This document shows positions 23,633-36,716 of a DNA stretch of 64,000 nt, piece by piece. Position numbers and translations under genes: made by a program. How positions within the stretch are numbered: the stretch's first letter is position 1; each line of letters opens with the position of its first letter. The stretch comes from Trifolium pratense. Its lineage: Eukaryota > Streptophyta > Magnoliopsida > Fabales > Fabaceae. Below the pieces are notes generated by a model. That model was not told the DNA's origin, made no database searches, and saw only the letters and a list, made by a program, of their open reading frames with translations. The stretch spans positions 31,360,838 to 31,424,837 of the forward strand of contig NC_060059.1 of the NCBI RefSeq assembly GCF_020283565.1, read 5' to 3'.

Positions 23633-26098
23633 TCACTTCCAATCATCTATGTAATCATTTCCATCAAGCAAGCGTGATAGCACCACCATCCATGCTTTCA
23701 GGCCACGAGGAGTATCCCTCTTAACCATTACTTCTAGCCTGCCAATATTCTGCTTTGAAACACCAAAATTCAGCAAAAGATTTCCAAGAGCTCTGAATGT
23801 AAAATCATCTGGCTGAATTCCAGATTCTATCATTTCCTTGAATGTCTCTTTAGCATCCCTAAGCCTCCTATCCATTGAATACAAGCCAAGCACATTATTA
23901 TAACTCAATAAATCAGTCAAGAGACCCAGTTTTCTCATCTGTTTTGCAATTTGAGTGGCTTCATCCAATCTCCCAATTTTCTTATACATACATAGCATCA
24001 TTGCATATGAAAACTCATTTGCAATGCTGTTTTTCTTCAAACTCTCAAATATTTCTTTTGCTTGTTCAATCATAAGTCGCTCAGTATAAAGATCGATCAT
24101 ACAATTAGAAGAAAATACCGAAGGACCTTGATCAGATAATTGAAACAACTTGTACGTTTCTTGTGCATCTTTCAGGTAGCCTACTTTAGTATACAACTTT
24201 ATCAAAGAGTTATGTATGGCATAGTTCCCAGGCAAGCCTGCCTGCCTCATTTGATCTAAATAATTGGTAGCCTTTTTAACATTTCCAGAATCGGCAAAAG
24301 CATTGATTAATACGCCGTAAATAATAACATCAGGCTGCACAGCATATCCAATCATCTCAGTGTATAACTCTTCTGCAGCATCCAATTGACCGGACTTCGC
24401 AAAGTTTGATATGACAGCACAATATGGAATGCAATCACTCACCAATCCTGCCTCCTGCATTTTTTTCAGATAAGGTTTTGCAATGTGTGGCTTGTCAGCA
24501 CTGGCCAAAATATGTATGAGAGAACTGTAGCTGCATTCATTTGCAACAATACCAAATTTCTCCATACAATCAAATACTTGGCATGCTTTATCATAGCATT
24601 TCCCTATCCCATAAGCTTTAATCATCACATTAAATACAAGGACACTAAGCTTCTTTCTTTCTTTGCAGCACAAAAAGACTTTCTCTGCTTCTAATGTGTA
24701 CCCTCTTTCGCCATACGCATCAATGCTGGCAGAATAACAGCTAGAAGTCATATTCCCAGCTAGGTGAAATTGCATGAACCATAACCATGATTTCTCCAGC
24801 ATCTCCGATTCTACATACATCCTAGTCAACGCAGATTGGGTGAATTCATCAATCTTAAAACCTCTTTCATCCATCTCCCGTATGAGCTCTTCAGCTTCTT
24901 GGACCATTTTCCTAGTTGAGTACGCGTACAAGATGGTTCGATAACTCACTAGATCTGGCTCAAGGAAGGCCTCTTTCATTTTTGCAAGGTATTTTCCTGC
25001 CAAATTGATATTATTATGTTTAACACAAACAGAAATAAGGATATTATATGTCCTAGTGTCAGGTGGACATTGAAGTTCTTCCATTCTCTGAAACAACAAA
25101 CTTACTTGCCGTATACGTCCATGGTTTCCATACAAGTGAATCATTGTATTAAACGTCACCGTAGTCGGTACTACACCTTGTTTGATCATCTTAGCAAAAA
25201 TTTCATACACCGCTCGAATTTGACCGGCCTTCCCATATGTGTCAATCAAGGCATTATACGTATGCGAGTTTAAACAAACATTCACATGTGACACCTCATT
25301 GCAAACATGACGAGTATCAACTGTATTATGATCAATCTCTACTCTCAAAGGTTCACCTCTTGACCATTTCCTAAAAAACTCTTCCGCTTTTCGGAACTCT
25401 CCCGCCCTCTTGTACAACTGAACAACAACCCCCATTGTAACTTCATCAGGTTCAATTCCTTGACTTTTCATCCTTTGAAGCCAACCAAGCGCTTCTTCTT
25501 TCAATCCACCTTTACTATAAACATCAATCAACGTTCCATACGTCGAATTTACAGGTACAACTCCATTTACATTCATTTCATTCCACAAACTCTCCACAAG
25601 TCTCCATTTCCTCCCTTTACCAAGTATCCAAAACATGATATTGTAATGAATCACATTCAATTCATAACAACCCTTTTTCTTAAGCCACTCAAATATCTCA
25701 AAAGCCCTCTCCCAACAAACTTGTTCCTTCAATATAATACTCATTTCCTTCTTGCTAAGTCTCTCTTGCCAAGGTCTAAGAGCCTTATCCAAATCATGAA
25801 TGGTATTCAAATTATGTAGAATAGCCGGAATGCGTCCATTGTAACGTACCCATTTTGTCGAACACTTGGAGTGCACATTTGTTTTCCTCAAAACAAACCC
25901 ATTATTACTGTTGTTGCCCTTTTTCTCAGCGTTTTGGTGCAAATTGAATTTCTTGAATCGAGATTCTGGGTCAGTGTCATTGGGTGAATGAGGAAGGGGT
26001 TGTTGTTGAGTGGTTTTAGTGGGAATTGAAATGGGTAGAGATTTTTCGCGTGGAACAGTAACAAGTGCAAGTGTGTTGGTGTCAAGATTCAAAAGCAT
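23633..26098 (-). CDS. P-class pentatricopeptide repeat (PPR) protein, At3g23020-like
   Basis: 821-aa single-exon protein. PPR proteins bind organellar RNA one base per repeat and guide its processing, stability or translation. Residues 1 to about 60 are Ser/Thr/Pro/Lys-rich with few acidic residues early, consistent with a plastid or mitochondrial transit peptide. From about residue 145 there are roughly 17 tandem 35-aa P-type repeats (for example STYGTLIDVYSKGG, VTFNTMIHLYGNHG, FSYAMMLCMYKKIGRLDEA). There is no C-terminal E/DYW editing domain. The pre-repeat block with LRPWQERLSKKEMSIILKEQ resembles the Arabidopsis At3g23020/At1g73710 group; this is recognition from memory, not an alignment. 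One repeat region (around residues 240-270, RGEPLRVEIDHNTVDT) is expanded. No disruption is seen. The start is the first ATG, immediately followed by the transit-like sequence. Confidence 0.92.
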   Translation of the reverse strand: MLLNLDTNTLALVTVPREKSLPISIPTKTTQQQPLPHSPNDTDPESRFKKFNLHQNAEKKGNNSNNGFVLRKTNVHSKCSTKWVRYNGRIPAILHNLNTIHDLDKALRPWQERLSKKEMSIILKEQVCWERAFEIFEWLKKKGCYELNVIHYNIMFWILGKGRKWRLVESLWNEMNVNGVVPVNSTYGTLIDVYSKGGLKEEALGWLQRMKSQGIEPDEVTMGVVVQLYKRAGEFRKAEEFFRKWSRGEPLRVEIDHNTVDTRHVCNEVSHVNVCLNSHTYNALIDTYGKAGQIRAVYEIFAKMIKQGVVPTTVTFNTMIHLYGNHGRIRQVSLLFQRMEELQCPPDTRTYNILISVCVKHNNINLAGKYLAKMKEAFLEPDLVSYRTILYAYSTRKMVQEAEELIREMDERGFKIDEFTQSALTRMYVESEMLEKSWLWFMQFHLAGNMTSSCYSASIDAYGERGYTLEAEKVFLCCKERKKLSVLVFNVMIKAYGIGKCYDKACQVFDCMEKFGIVANECSYSSLIHILASADKPHIAKPYLKKMQEAGLVSDCIPYCAVISNFAKSGQLDAAEELYTEMIGYAVQPDVIIYGVLINAFADSGNVKKATNYLDQMRQAGLPGNYAIHNSLIKLYTKVGYLKDAQETYKLFQLSDQGPSVFSSNCMIDLYTERLMIEQAKEIFESLKKNSIANEFSYAMMLCMYKKIGRLDEATQIAKQMRKLGLLTDLLSYNNVLGLYSMDRRLRDAKETFKEMIESGIQPDDFTFRALGNLLLNFGVSKQNIGRLEVMVKRDTPRGLKAWMVVLSRLLDGNDYIDDWK

Positions 26099-26446
26099 TG
26101 GCTTTTCAGAGGATTAACGCAGAATAGTATGAGAAGAATTAACAACGGTTTTGAAAGTGTTAGTATTTGTTTTGAAAGCATTGGCTTTCCACTTTATCTT
26201 CAATTTTTTCATCAAATGTTTTCCTTCTGTTATCTAGTTAGAGTCTTAATGAGTTTATCTGTTTGTTTTGCTTTTATAGGGACGCTTCTTTTTTCCTTTT
26301 CTTTTTAATTAAATGAAGTGGTAAATCTTTTACTAGTAAAAGGAAGGTTGAGTTGCTCATAATCAAACAATGTGATGATGTGGCACTCTATAAAAAAGTT
26401 TACAATCTCTATTAAAACATTTTCATCATCTCTTTTTTAAATCATT
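26099..26446. other. 5' flank of the PPR gene
   Basis: Contains the probable leader/promoter. A 58-bp segment (26,330-26,387) centred on the palindrome TTTTACTAGTAAAA is repeated at 37,598-37,655. Confidence 0.5.
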
Positions 26447-27515
26447 TTAGGGGGGTGTATTGGATTGGGATTTCATGAGACAATTTTGGCAAAAAAAGTC
26501 TTGATGATTTTATGAGATTTTGTTGGACTATATTGATTTTGTGAGATTTTAAAGACTTTTTTACAGAGACTTTTTTACAATCAAGATTTTTAACACATGA
26601 TTTGAATGGATTTTGAGAGATTTTTTTCAAAAAACTTTTTACAATCAAGATTTCATAATACTTTATATATTAAGAAACTTTTGTATATTAGGCAAATTTT
26701 AAAAGAATCAATAAATTTTAATAAAAGAAATTATATTTTTTTGGGAATCCAAATTTTTAAACAAAAAAAAAACCTTACATTTTTTTCACGTATATGTTTC
26801 TAATCACAAATAAAAACCATTATCACCATTGATGGGAAAAGAAGCAGATGAAGGTAACGAAAAAAAATTGCCGTAAAAAGTTGTATTGAATCAAAAGTTT
26901 GTAAAAAAGATGTAGAATTTGTTAAAATATTTTTTTGCAAAAAAACATATTTGATAGAAGAAGAAGAAGAAGAAGAAGAAGAAGAAGAAGAAGAAGAACA
27001 ACTGATATAATGATGATGAAAGTAAAAAATCTTGGAGAGTTTGAAAAAGTCTCAAGTTTTTTGGTGAGATTCTTGAACAAGTGAACAAAGAAAAGAAGAA
27101 GGAGTGCAGTGATGATGAACTATGAAAAAATAAAGAAAAAAAAATTTGATACAGTGATGATGAAAATAAAAAGTCTTTGAGATTTCAAAAAAGTCTCAAG
27201 GCTTTTGGTGAGATTGTTGAAAAAGTCTATCAAGTGTATTTTCAACTAAAAAGTCTCTCAAAATCCATTCCATAGAAGAATCCATCAAAATCGGTAGACT
27301 TTTGAATACCAGTAGACATTTTAAAAGTAGTACCAAATCTCAATTGAATACCAACGGATTTTATTGCCCTGAAAAAAAAATCATGTTTGTCTTAATTGAA
27401 TACCACAAGATTTATTTAACTTTTGTAAAAGTCTTGATTGAATACCTCAAGATTTTTTTGTCATAAAAAAGTCTTTTAAAATCCCATGAAATCTCAATCC
27501 AATACACCCTCCTTA
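26447..27515. mobile_element. PIF/Harbinger-like non-autonomous element, ~1.06 kb
   Basis: The body is 26,450-27,512. The left end GGGGGTGTATTGGATTGGGA corresponds to the reverse complement of the right end, GGAGGGTGTATTGGATTGAG. TTA flanks both sides (26,447-26,449 and 27,513-27,515), the Harbinger target site. Many internal copies of AAAGTCTT / AAGACTTTT repeat in both orientations. No transposase is present. A (GAA)n run at about 26,957-26,998 gives an artefactual poly-Phe frame. Confidence 0.82.
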
Positions 27516-28843
27516 ATTATCAAATTATCACTATATACAATTATTGTAAAAAAAAAAAAAAATTCTTACAAATTATGGTTACCAAATCCAAAAGTAATTT
27601 CTTTGCTTCACTAATAAAAAATTTATACTACTTTTTAAAAAAGATTGTACTAATGCAAAATCTAAATTAATAATTTGACATTTAACAATTTTTATTAATT
27701 TCTTATTATCCTATTCTTTTTTAAAATAATTTCAATGAGTGTTTTGCATAGTAGTTAATATTAGAGATAAATAAAAGTAAATTCTTTTATTTGTTGAATT
27801 CTTTTATATTTATTTCTGATTATTTTTTATCTTTTCAAGTTATAATTACTAAAAAATTATTATATTATTATTATAGAGCAGGCTAATGGATCGAAATTTA
27901 TTTGTTGGTTATAATTCATACTCCAAATCAATGATTCATTTTTGTTATTTTTTTGTTCACAATCAATGGTCTATAACATCTTTTGCCTTTGTATTTCCCT
28001 CATCTACTTTATTATGTAACTCTCAATTAATTAATAGTATTTTTTTGTACAATAATTAATTAATAGTATTTGTAACCACAATTTAGTGTCTAAGTCTTTC
28101 ATTCTTCTAACTTTTCAATCCCATACTAATAAAAAACGGTTGTGTGAATTAATTATTATATATAATATATAATATATATGTCTTATGTACAACCCATCCT
28201 CATATATATGGGCATGTGAAGTTTCTATTTCAAAGGGTTATTAGTATTTTAGAAGAATGGTAATTTTCTCAAACTTTTGTGATCTCATTGTATTTTTTCT
28301 TTTTCTTTGTCTTCAACGAATGAGATACTATTGTTAATGTTGCAAGCATATTTTATACATTTATTTCTAGCAATAACTAGCACTAACAATTCGTGTTTGA
28401 TGCAAAAACTTTACTTCTCTTTTACCATCTTTTTACATATGTATGGTGTAATTAGTACATATTTTATATACCGTATGCTCTATATATTGATTGAGCAATT
28501 TTGAAGTGAATGATGTACATCACTTTATATATATTGTGTACTCTAATCAGTATTTTGCCAGGAAAAAATATGTTGGGAATGCAATGGTACCTGCAATCAA
28601 TTTGAAAACAGCTCATTGTGATCTTTAGTTTAGTTAGTGTGGTAATTAATTCCACACATGTTTTTGATGAATCGAAAAAATGAATATGTATGACAATGAT
28701 AGGATGATAAAACACAAAAACATGCATGGGTTTGAGTATGAATTTCTGAATGATATTGGTTTTATTGATTTAAATTTCTTGAAAATATTTATATTTTCAA
28801 GAAATTGCCTTATTAGAATTCGATAATCTTTTTTTTTTGACAA
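27516..28843. other. Intergenic, nothing recognised
   Basis: AT-rich sequence; the short open frames have no family features. Confidence 0.5.
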
Positions 28844-28882
28844 TATAGAGAATTGTATAAAAAAATGTCGATTGTATAAGAA

Positions 28883-29779
<897 letters not shown>

Positions 29780-30356
29780 AACAAAAAATAATAAGTAAGT
29801 AGAAAAGTTATTTGGTACTTTAAATTTCATAGAAGGAAGTAAGCTGTTACGCTATTTTATATGTAATTTTCATAAAATGAGATCACGTGATAAAAAAAGT
29901 ATGTATGTATGTATGCATGCCTCCAACTCTTATTTAAAATAAAATAATGGATACATCAAAAATAAAAAGCAAAGTGACATGTGACTATATAATTGCAACT
30001 TATATAAAGAAAACTAAGATCTTATACCATCACACTATTAAACTAAAATATGATGTATCATTTCAAATATATAAAATATTATAAGAGATCTATTACATTA
30101 AAATATAAACAAAATTACGATATAAATCAATAAAAAATCTCATATTTCTAAACAACCTATTTTTAATTTTTATACATATACTAATATTAAACATAATCAT
30201 TTTTTTTTATAAATATAGAAACATAATCATATTTTAAGTTAGTATCTATCTTTTAACTATATGTGATTATACTTATCACAATTATTATTTTTCATTTATA
30301 AAAATATTTTAATTATATATTTTAATCAAACCCGTGCAACGCACGGGTTTATCCCT
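29780..30356 (+). mobile_element. Helitron-like element, 3' part (copy 1)
   Basis: It ends with the hairpin ACCCGTGCAACGCACGGGT, about 6 nt of spacer, then CTAG followed by T. This is the Helitron 3' signature (hairpin, then CTRR, insertion before T). The 0.55 kb upstream is homologous, in inverse orientation, to 38,141-38,760. No Rep/helicase frame is present. Confidence 0.72.
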
Positions 30357-30540
30357 AGTATCAAATTTGAAACGATGATACTTAACTTGTTGAAGTTCCT
30401 TTGAGCAAGAAACACATTTCAGTACAAAGAGGTTGATAGATTAAGAATGAACACACAAAATGAGTATTACAATTGCAAGTCATTTAATTTGAAACGATGT
30501 TTATCAACTTATTTTTCCTTTTCTTTTTAATGTTTACACT

Positions 30541-30870
30541 TTGATCAAATTTATTTTGGTTATATACTGAAACCATTAGTCTTGTTAATTGGTTTCAAGA
30601 TGTTATACACTGAAACCATTTGTCTAGTTAAATGGTTTCATACTGTTATACACTGAAACCATTAGTGTAGTTAAAAGTAGTTAAATGGTTTCATAGCGTT
30701 ATACACTGAAACCATTAGTCTTGTTATTTGGTTTCAAGATGTTATACACCGAAACCATTAGTTTAGTTAAATGGTTTCATAGCGTTATACACTGAAACCA
30801 TTATTTTAGTTAAATAATTTCATATGGGCATTAGTGCCAAGATGTTATACACTGAAACCATTGTTATTAA
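30541..30870 (+). repeat. GAAACCATT minisatellite, ~55-60 bp units
   Basis: About six imperfect units each contain TTATACACTGAAACCATTAG followed by a GTTAAATGGTTTCA-like half. The same unit core occurs in the centre of the Mutator-like element at 31.6-32.6 kb, so this is probably part of a decayed relative of that element. Confidence 0.8.
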
Positions 30871-31254
30871 GTAAAACATCACATGACGATTTTACAAAAT
30901 CGTTCTACATAAAGCAAAAAATCATATAAAGCAATTAGGGTTAGTTTAGTTGAGAACAATTTGGATACTATGCATGAGATATTGGATTCGATCATTTTTT
31001 TATTGTAAAGAAAGAAGAAAAAAAAAAAAATATATATATATATATATATATGTAATTAATGTATGAGATTTTATTTATATTTTGATTATGATTGATAAAA
31101 CTTAAAATTAAATTGTATGTTTGACAAGTATGCTTTATATATACATGAACCATTGGTTATTATTTTGGGCTTCGAGGGGGTGTATGACGAAAATTAATTA
31201 AAAATGGATTCTTATAATATATATACTTCAAAGGAACAAAAGTTATTATTTAAT

Positions 31255-31585
31255 TGGAAACGGGGGGCGCACTATAAATTTGGGGGGTGCGCTAGAAGTT
31301 TGGAGGAGGGAAAAAATTGGGGGCGCGCTAAAAATCTGGGGTAGGAAAAAAAATTGGGGGGCTCACAAAAAATCTTGGGAGAAAAAGGAAAAAAAAAACT
31401 AAGGGGTGCACTAAGCAAATTGGGGGCGCGCAAGTAATGTGGTAGTATATGGGGGGCGCGCGAGTAATGAATTGCCTAATTTTATGCTTGGGCTGACTTT
31501 TGGTGTAGGAAGCAAATATACTGGGTATAGGAAGTAAGTTTTTGCATGGTGCATAAGCTTTGACTTATGCACCATAACCACACCC
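31255..31585 (+). mobile_element. Right-end remnant of a Mutator-like element
   Basis: G-rich units of the form GGGGGGTGCGC.AGAAATTTG lead into TTATGCACCATAACCACACC C. This matches the architecture of the right arm of the adjacent element at 31,602-32,631. The left arm is not found, except perhaps through the minisatellite upstream. Confidence 0.5.
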
Positions 31586-31592
31586 GTTGATA

Positions 31593-32640
31593 GTTATCAA
31601 TGGGATTGGTTATTATACATAAGCTATCCTTATGCACCATGCATAAGTTACTTAGTGCACCCCCCAAATTACTTGTGCACCCCCCCCCAAATTTCTCATG
31701 CACCCCCCAAATTACTTGTGCACCCCCAAATTTCTCATGCACACCCAAATTTCTCATGCACCCCCAAAATTTCTCGCACACTCCCAATATGACTTTTGCC
31801 CCCCAATTTTATTTTTTTGGTCCCCTCCACATTTCTAGCCTAAACCATTTTGTTGTGGGAATTATTTCAGAGATATGCACTCCAAAACCATTAAGTGTAT
31901 AAGATGGTTTTAGAGTACAACCCTATAATTAGAATACAAACAATAATTGTGATTTGAAACCATTTAACCAACATAATGGTTTCCAGAATTTTTAAAACCA
32001 TATAAACACACATAAAACCATTTTACAATACAAATGGTTTCAGTGTATAACTATCTGAAACCATTTAACCAACATAATGGTTTCCAGAATTTTTAAAACC
32101 ATAAAAACACACATAAAACCATTTTACAATACAAATGGTTTTAGTGTATAACTATCTGAAACCATTTAACTGGTTTTAAATAATGATTATAATTGTACCA
32201 AAAAAAAACAATTATGATTCTAATTATAGGTTGTACTTCAAAACCATCTTATGCACTTAATGGTTTTGGAGTGTATATTTTTGAAACCATTCCCACAGCA
32301 AAATGGTTTAGGCTTGAAATATGGGGGGTTAAAAAAAAAATTGGGCGCACAAGTCATCTGGGGGTGCGTGAAAAATTTTGGGGGGTGCGCTAGAAATTTG
32401 GGGGTGCGCGAGAAATTGGGGGGTGCATGAGAAATTTGGGGGGTGCACGAGAAATTTGGGGGTGCGCGAGTAATTTGGGGGGTACGTGAGAAATTTGGGG
32501 GGTGTGAGATTAGGTGTGAGTGTGTGAGTTGAGATTGGCTAGGATTATTACATGTGGATGCTCAATCTAATGAATGTTATTGACTTATGTACCATGCATA
32601 AGGATTACACTTATGTATAATAACTTCTCCCGTTATCAAT
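31593..32640. mobile_element. Mutator-like foldback element with C/G-rich arms, 1.03 kb
   Basis: The body is 31,602-32,631, with terminal inverted repeats sharing GTTATTATACATAAG. An exact 9-bp target duplication, GTTATCAAT, lies at 31,593-31,601 and 32,632-32,640. The left arm holds CCCCCCAAATTTCTCATGCA units and the right arm their complement. The centre has a 103-bp tandem duplication (about 31,952-32,156) with AAACCATTTAACCAACATAA. Open frames inside both arms are translations of the low-complexity repeats, not genes. Confidence 0.88.
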
Positions 32641-32819
32641 ATGACCAATTTTTTCAAAAAATAGTTAATTATGCATTTAGTCACTTATGATTTGTTCCAT
32701 GTTCGGTAGTAAATATTTCTCTAAGCATATAGAAAGTGTAATCCAAAATATAAAAAGAACCATAACACTCTAATAAAGAACACTGCTCTCGTTTTTCTTC
32801 ATGGCAAACAACAAATAGG

Positions 32820-32826
<7 letters not shown>

Positions 32827-32869
<43 letters not shown>
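32827..32869. repeat. (TC)n microsatellite
   Basis: A perfect CT/TC run of about 43 bp in the 3' flank of the TNL gene. Confidence 0.97.
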
Positions 32870-32870
<1 letters not shown>

Positions 32871-33035
32871 GTAAATCATCAGAGACAGTCAATGACACGT
32901 ATAAAAAGAGACAGCATATTAAAAAGAGAACTGGCAAACAATCAACATATTATCATCTTTAAAATACAAAAGCAGTATATTTATTGATGATTCTATTGAG
33001 TTTCTGGATTTTCATCAACCAATTCTATAATATGG

Positions 33036-36000
33036 CTAATGATTTGTTAAATACATTTGTGAGGTTAATTGCTCTATATCCTCCTGAAATATCCAACGAT
33101 AACCACAATTTTTTACCTCAAAAAAATGCAAACCATCGGGACAGTCAACAGAAACTTCCAATTCAATAATATCATGCAATCGCCTTGTAAGATAAGTAAG
33201 TTGTTTCCTAGTGATAAAAATTAGACACAGGTGTGGTAAATTAAGTGCTGTAACCGGATCTTTTCCATGATGTATGTAAATATTGTAATTCCTCCACAAA
33301 CTTTCTTTAACTTTAATACCGAACCCAATACCAATAGATGACATTTCATAACCTAAACTAGTTGGATCATCATGTGCTACAAGTGTTATGCAGCAAGCAA
33401 AAGAAACACCTATGAAATTCTTTTCATCCATATTGGGTAATGGTCCCATGCTTATTGAACTGCCCACATTTTGTTTATTGAACCACATTGGAATTTGCAT
33501 TCTAGGAATGACAATATCAATCTCATCAATTGGGAGATCGGATTTCATGTACGCCTGGTGCCATATAAATAATTAGTTATGTATTAGTTCAATCAAATAA
33601 TAAAAGAACCATATCCAAAAGGAAAAAAGATGGAGTAAGCACCTGAAGGAGTTGTATCATCCAAGGAAAAACTGTTCTATAACAACATTCTATGTCAGTT
33701 AAACTGGGGCAACCAAAAATATTTAATACAACGGTAACATAATATGTTTTTCTTACTGGCAAGACAGTTTTTGATGGGAGCTCAGATAAATATTTCAGCT
33801 GGTTACAATGGTCCAAGTTCAATTCTATAAGTTTGAAAAGTTCCTTGATGGAAGGTAATGTAACAAAATTGTTACCCCTCAAATTTAGTGTTTCTAAGCA
33901 GTGTAACCACCCAATAGCATTAGGGATTTGAGGAAGATTGCAGAAACTTAGGTCTAGATGTTGTAAACATGACAAAAGAGACACCAAAGGTAACAATAAA
34001 CCAATTGGATCTCTACTTTTTTGAAAAATAAAAAATCGGAAGGGTGACTTCAAAACTTTGTCGATGAAGGATGTTGGTTGGTATTGGGTAGTAATTTCAT
34101 TGTTTTCAAGCATCCCCAAATGTTCTATTTTTCTTTGTCCCTCTAACCAAAAATTTGGGCAGCCTGAGAGATTTAGATATTTAAGGGAACTCAGACCAAA
34201 AATTTTGTTAGGAATACTAACAAGATTTGTACAATTTTTCAAATTTAATCTGGAAAGCCTTCTCAAGGTACCAATGGATGGATCAATCTGCACAAGTTTT
34301 ATGCATCCTTCAAGATCTAGGATTTCAAGATTTGGAATCTCCAAAAAACTTGGCATCATAATAAGATTTTTCGAGTGAGAGAGATCAAGACGTGTCAAAT
34401 TATGAAGAGGCTGCAGATAATGGTTAGTAAAAAGAAACAGATTATTAATAATCACATTTAAACTTTAATTTGTTTCTTTAACAAACTCTAGTGAAGAGGA
34501 AAGGCGGTGTTTATTGTACCTTTGTGCTCAACCATAGTTGCCTGATGTTGCTACGAGGTAGGATCAGTTCAACAAGTTTATCTGGCTCAAAACTCGATGG
34601 CAAACAAGTGAAAGGATATTTATCCCAACATAGATACCCCAATTCACTTGAAAGACAATTGAGACTTCCTGAGAAATTCAAATTCCACAGCATGAGCAAT
34701 TTAAGGCGATTCATTTTTGCTAAACTTTCTGCCCTCAATGTTGACATTGCTTGTATTTCATCAATTTCAGAAAAATAACGCTCCAGAACTATGGCTTCAA
34801 GGTTTTCTGATTCCTACAGTATTGCAATGACATTAAAAGTGATATATACTTTGAAGTTATTAATAGAATATAGAAAAATTGCAAGAAATAATTTAATTTC
34901 AATAACTATTTTACCATGTTTTCTGACATAACTTTGTGGACATCCTTGTAGTCCCACAATCTATTCCACTTTCTTGGTTCTTTGGGTGATTTTTCTCTAA
35001 CGATACTCTTGCCAAGTTCTTCGAATAAATCATGCATAAAAATATGCCCATACTGAAAAGTAATGAATGACTTATCATGGAGAACTCTTAAACCAATTTC
35101 AGGATGAAATCCACGAATATCTAAAAATTTCTTCACATATGTCTCCTCATGTCCATCAAAGAAACAAGCAATATCAAGAAATATACCCTTTTCTGTATTG
35201 TCTAGCCCATCATAACTAATTCGGAGTACATCCATAATACCTGCCATTGGATTCTCTCTTAATCTTTCCAATGCACATCTCCATTCAGAGACCTCTCGAC
35301 CATACAAAAATGAGCCCAACACTTTAATTGCTAATGGAAGGCCTCTGGCATATCTTAGTACATCATTTGTCAAGTCTGTGTAACCGGTCATGATATCATC
35401 ACTTTTGAAAGCTTTCCTACAAAACAATTGAAGGGCATTACTATGATCCAAGAGTTCAACTTGATAAACTTCATCTACTCCATGCTGTCTCAAGATATGA
35501 CAATCTCTAGAAATTACTATGATTCTGCTCCCAGTGCCTAGCCGCTCTCGTTTCATGGCTAGTTTATCCAGTTGTTCAACTTTATCAACATTATCAAGGA
35601 TTACAAGGGATTTTACTTGACATAGCCTAGTTCGAATCAAATTAGATGCCATATAATGATTGGATATCTGAAGATTTTCTTCTTTTAGAGTTTGACAAAG
35701 AAGTTGCTTTTGCACTCCAACTGGGCCATCACCTCCATAAGTTTTACTTACATCATCAATATAGCAGCAAGCTTCAAATTGATTAGAGATTCTACCATAC
35801 AAAGCATTACCAAGAGTTGTCTTCCCTATTCCACCCATTCCACAAATCCCTACAACTCGAACATTATCATCGGAGTCCAACATCATCAGGTTTTCTAATT
35901 TTTCCACTTGTGAGTGCATCCCAACTATATCGTCAGGTAATGTTGAAAATTTGTGACCCAATAAGCTTGTTACCTCTTTAATAATTTTTTCAATCTCTGC

Positions 36001-36716
36001 ATATTGTGGCCTAAATGACCAGGAGATAGAAATTCCAAATCATCATATGACAACTCCAAACAGAGACCACAAAGGTTAATTGATAAAATAATTCAAGAAC
36101 CAAAAATTTAACAAAAAAAAAAATCAAATATAATGAATTAGGTCAAAGAAACAAGGTAAAGTTTTGTTAATAAACTTAAAAGTGTTGATCAGCTTGTTAC
36201 AAACATAGAAAAAATTACTTACTTATCCGTTAAATCAAAACCAGAGAGATTGGCTACTTGTGTTAGAGCTCTCCTCCATCTTTGCACTTCCTCTAAGTTT
36301 TCTTTGAATCTATCTTCATGCTCCATAAAGGCTTTTTCAAAATTCCCGCTTTGCTTTCGTACCTCAGATGGACTCACGTCATAGAAGATAGGTAGCACAG
36401 GTTGTCCTAATACTTTGCATTCAGCAATTTTTTCTAGTTCCCGCAAACACCATGTGGAAGAAGCATAGTTTCTTGAGAAAATAACAATCAAAATTTGAGA
36501 CCCTTCAATGGCTTTTCGAAGGTCAGATGATATATCTTCCCCTTTCTTGAGCTTTATATCATCCTTGAAGGCAAAAATGCCTTTTCTATGAAAAGCACCA
36601 AAAAGGTGATCAGTGAAATTGTTGCGTGTGTCTTCACCTCTGAAGCTCACAAACACATGATATTTCCATGTCATCTTCCTAGATGAAGAGACACTTTGGT
36701 TGCTACTACTAGCCAT
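33036..36716 (-). CDS. TIR-NB-LRR (TNL) immune receptor, complete, five exons
   Basis: Exons on the minus strand: 36716-36223, 36010-34915, 34813-34520, 34410-33643, 33554-33036. All junctions are GT..AG and the sum is 1056 aa with no stop. TIR (about 17-165) has FVSFRGEDTRNNFTDHLF and the likely catalytic glutamate E93 in STWCLREL. The first junction gives the usual KPQYAEIEKI linker. NB-ARC: P-loop GMGGIGKTT (222-230, K228), kinase-2 SLVILDNVD, RNBS-B GTGSRIIVISRD, GLPL as ARGLPLAIKVLG, MHD at 490-492. Exons 3-4 (531-884) carry leucine-rich repeats (LTRLDLSHSKNLIMMPSF, LEILDLEGCIKLVQI). Exon 5 (885-1056) has the post-LRR C-JID module, DIVIPRMQIPMWFNKQNVGS. These receptors detect pathogen effectors and signal through TIR NADase activity and EDS1. 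No key residue is missing. Confidence 0.95.

Noticed and set aside
23875..25819. Several plus-strand ORFs of 66-119 aa
   Set aside because: Shadows of the PPR coding sequence.
26891..27088. ORF with a long poly-Phe run
   Set aside because: Produced by the (GAA)n microsatellite inside the Harbinger-like element.
31482..31902. Open frames on both strands rich in Gly/Cys/Trp or Pro/Thr
   Set aside because: They translate the C-rich/G-rich repeat units in an arm of the Mutator-like element and have no protein-like variation.
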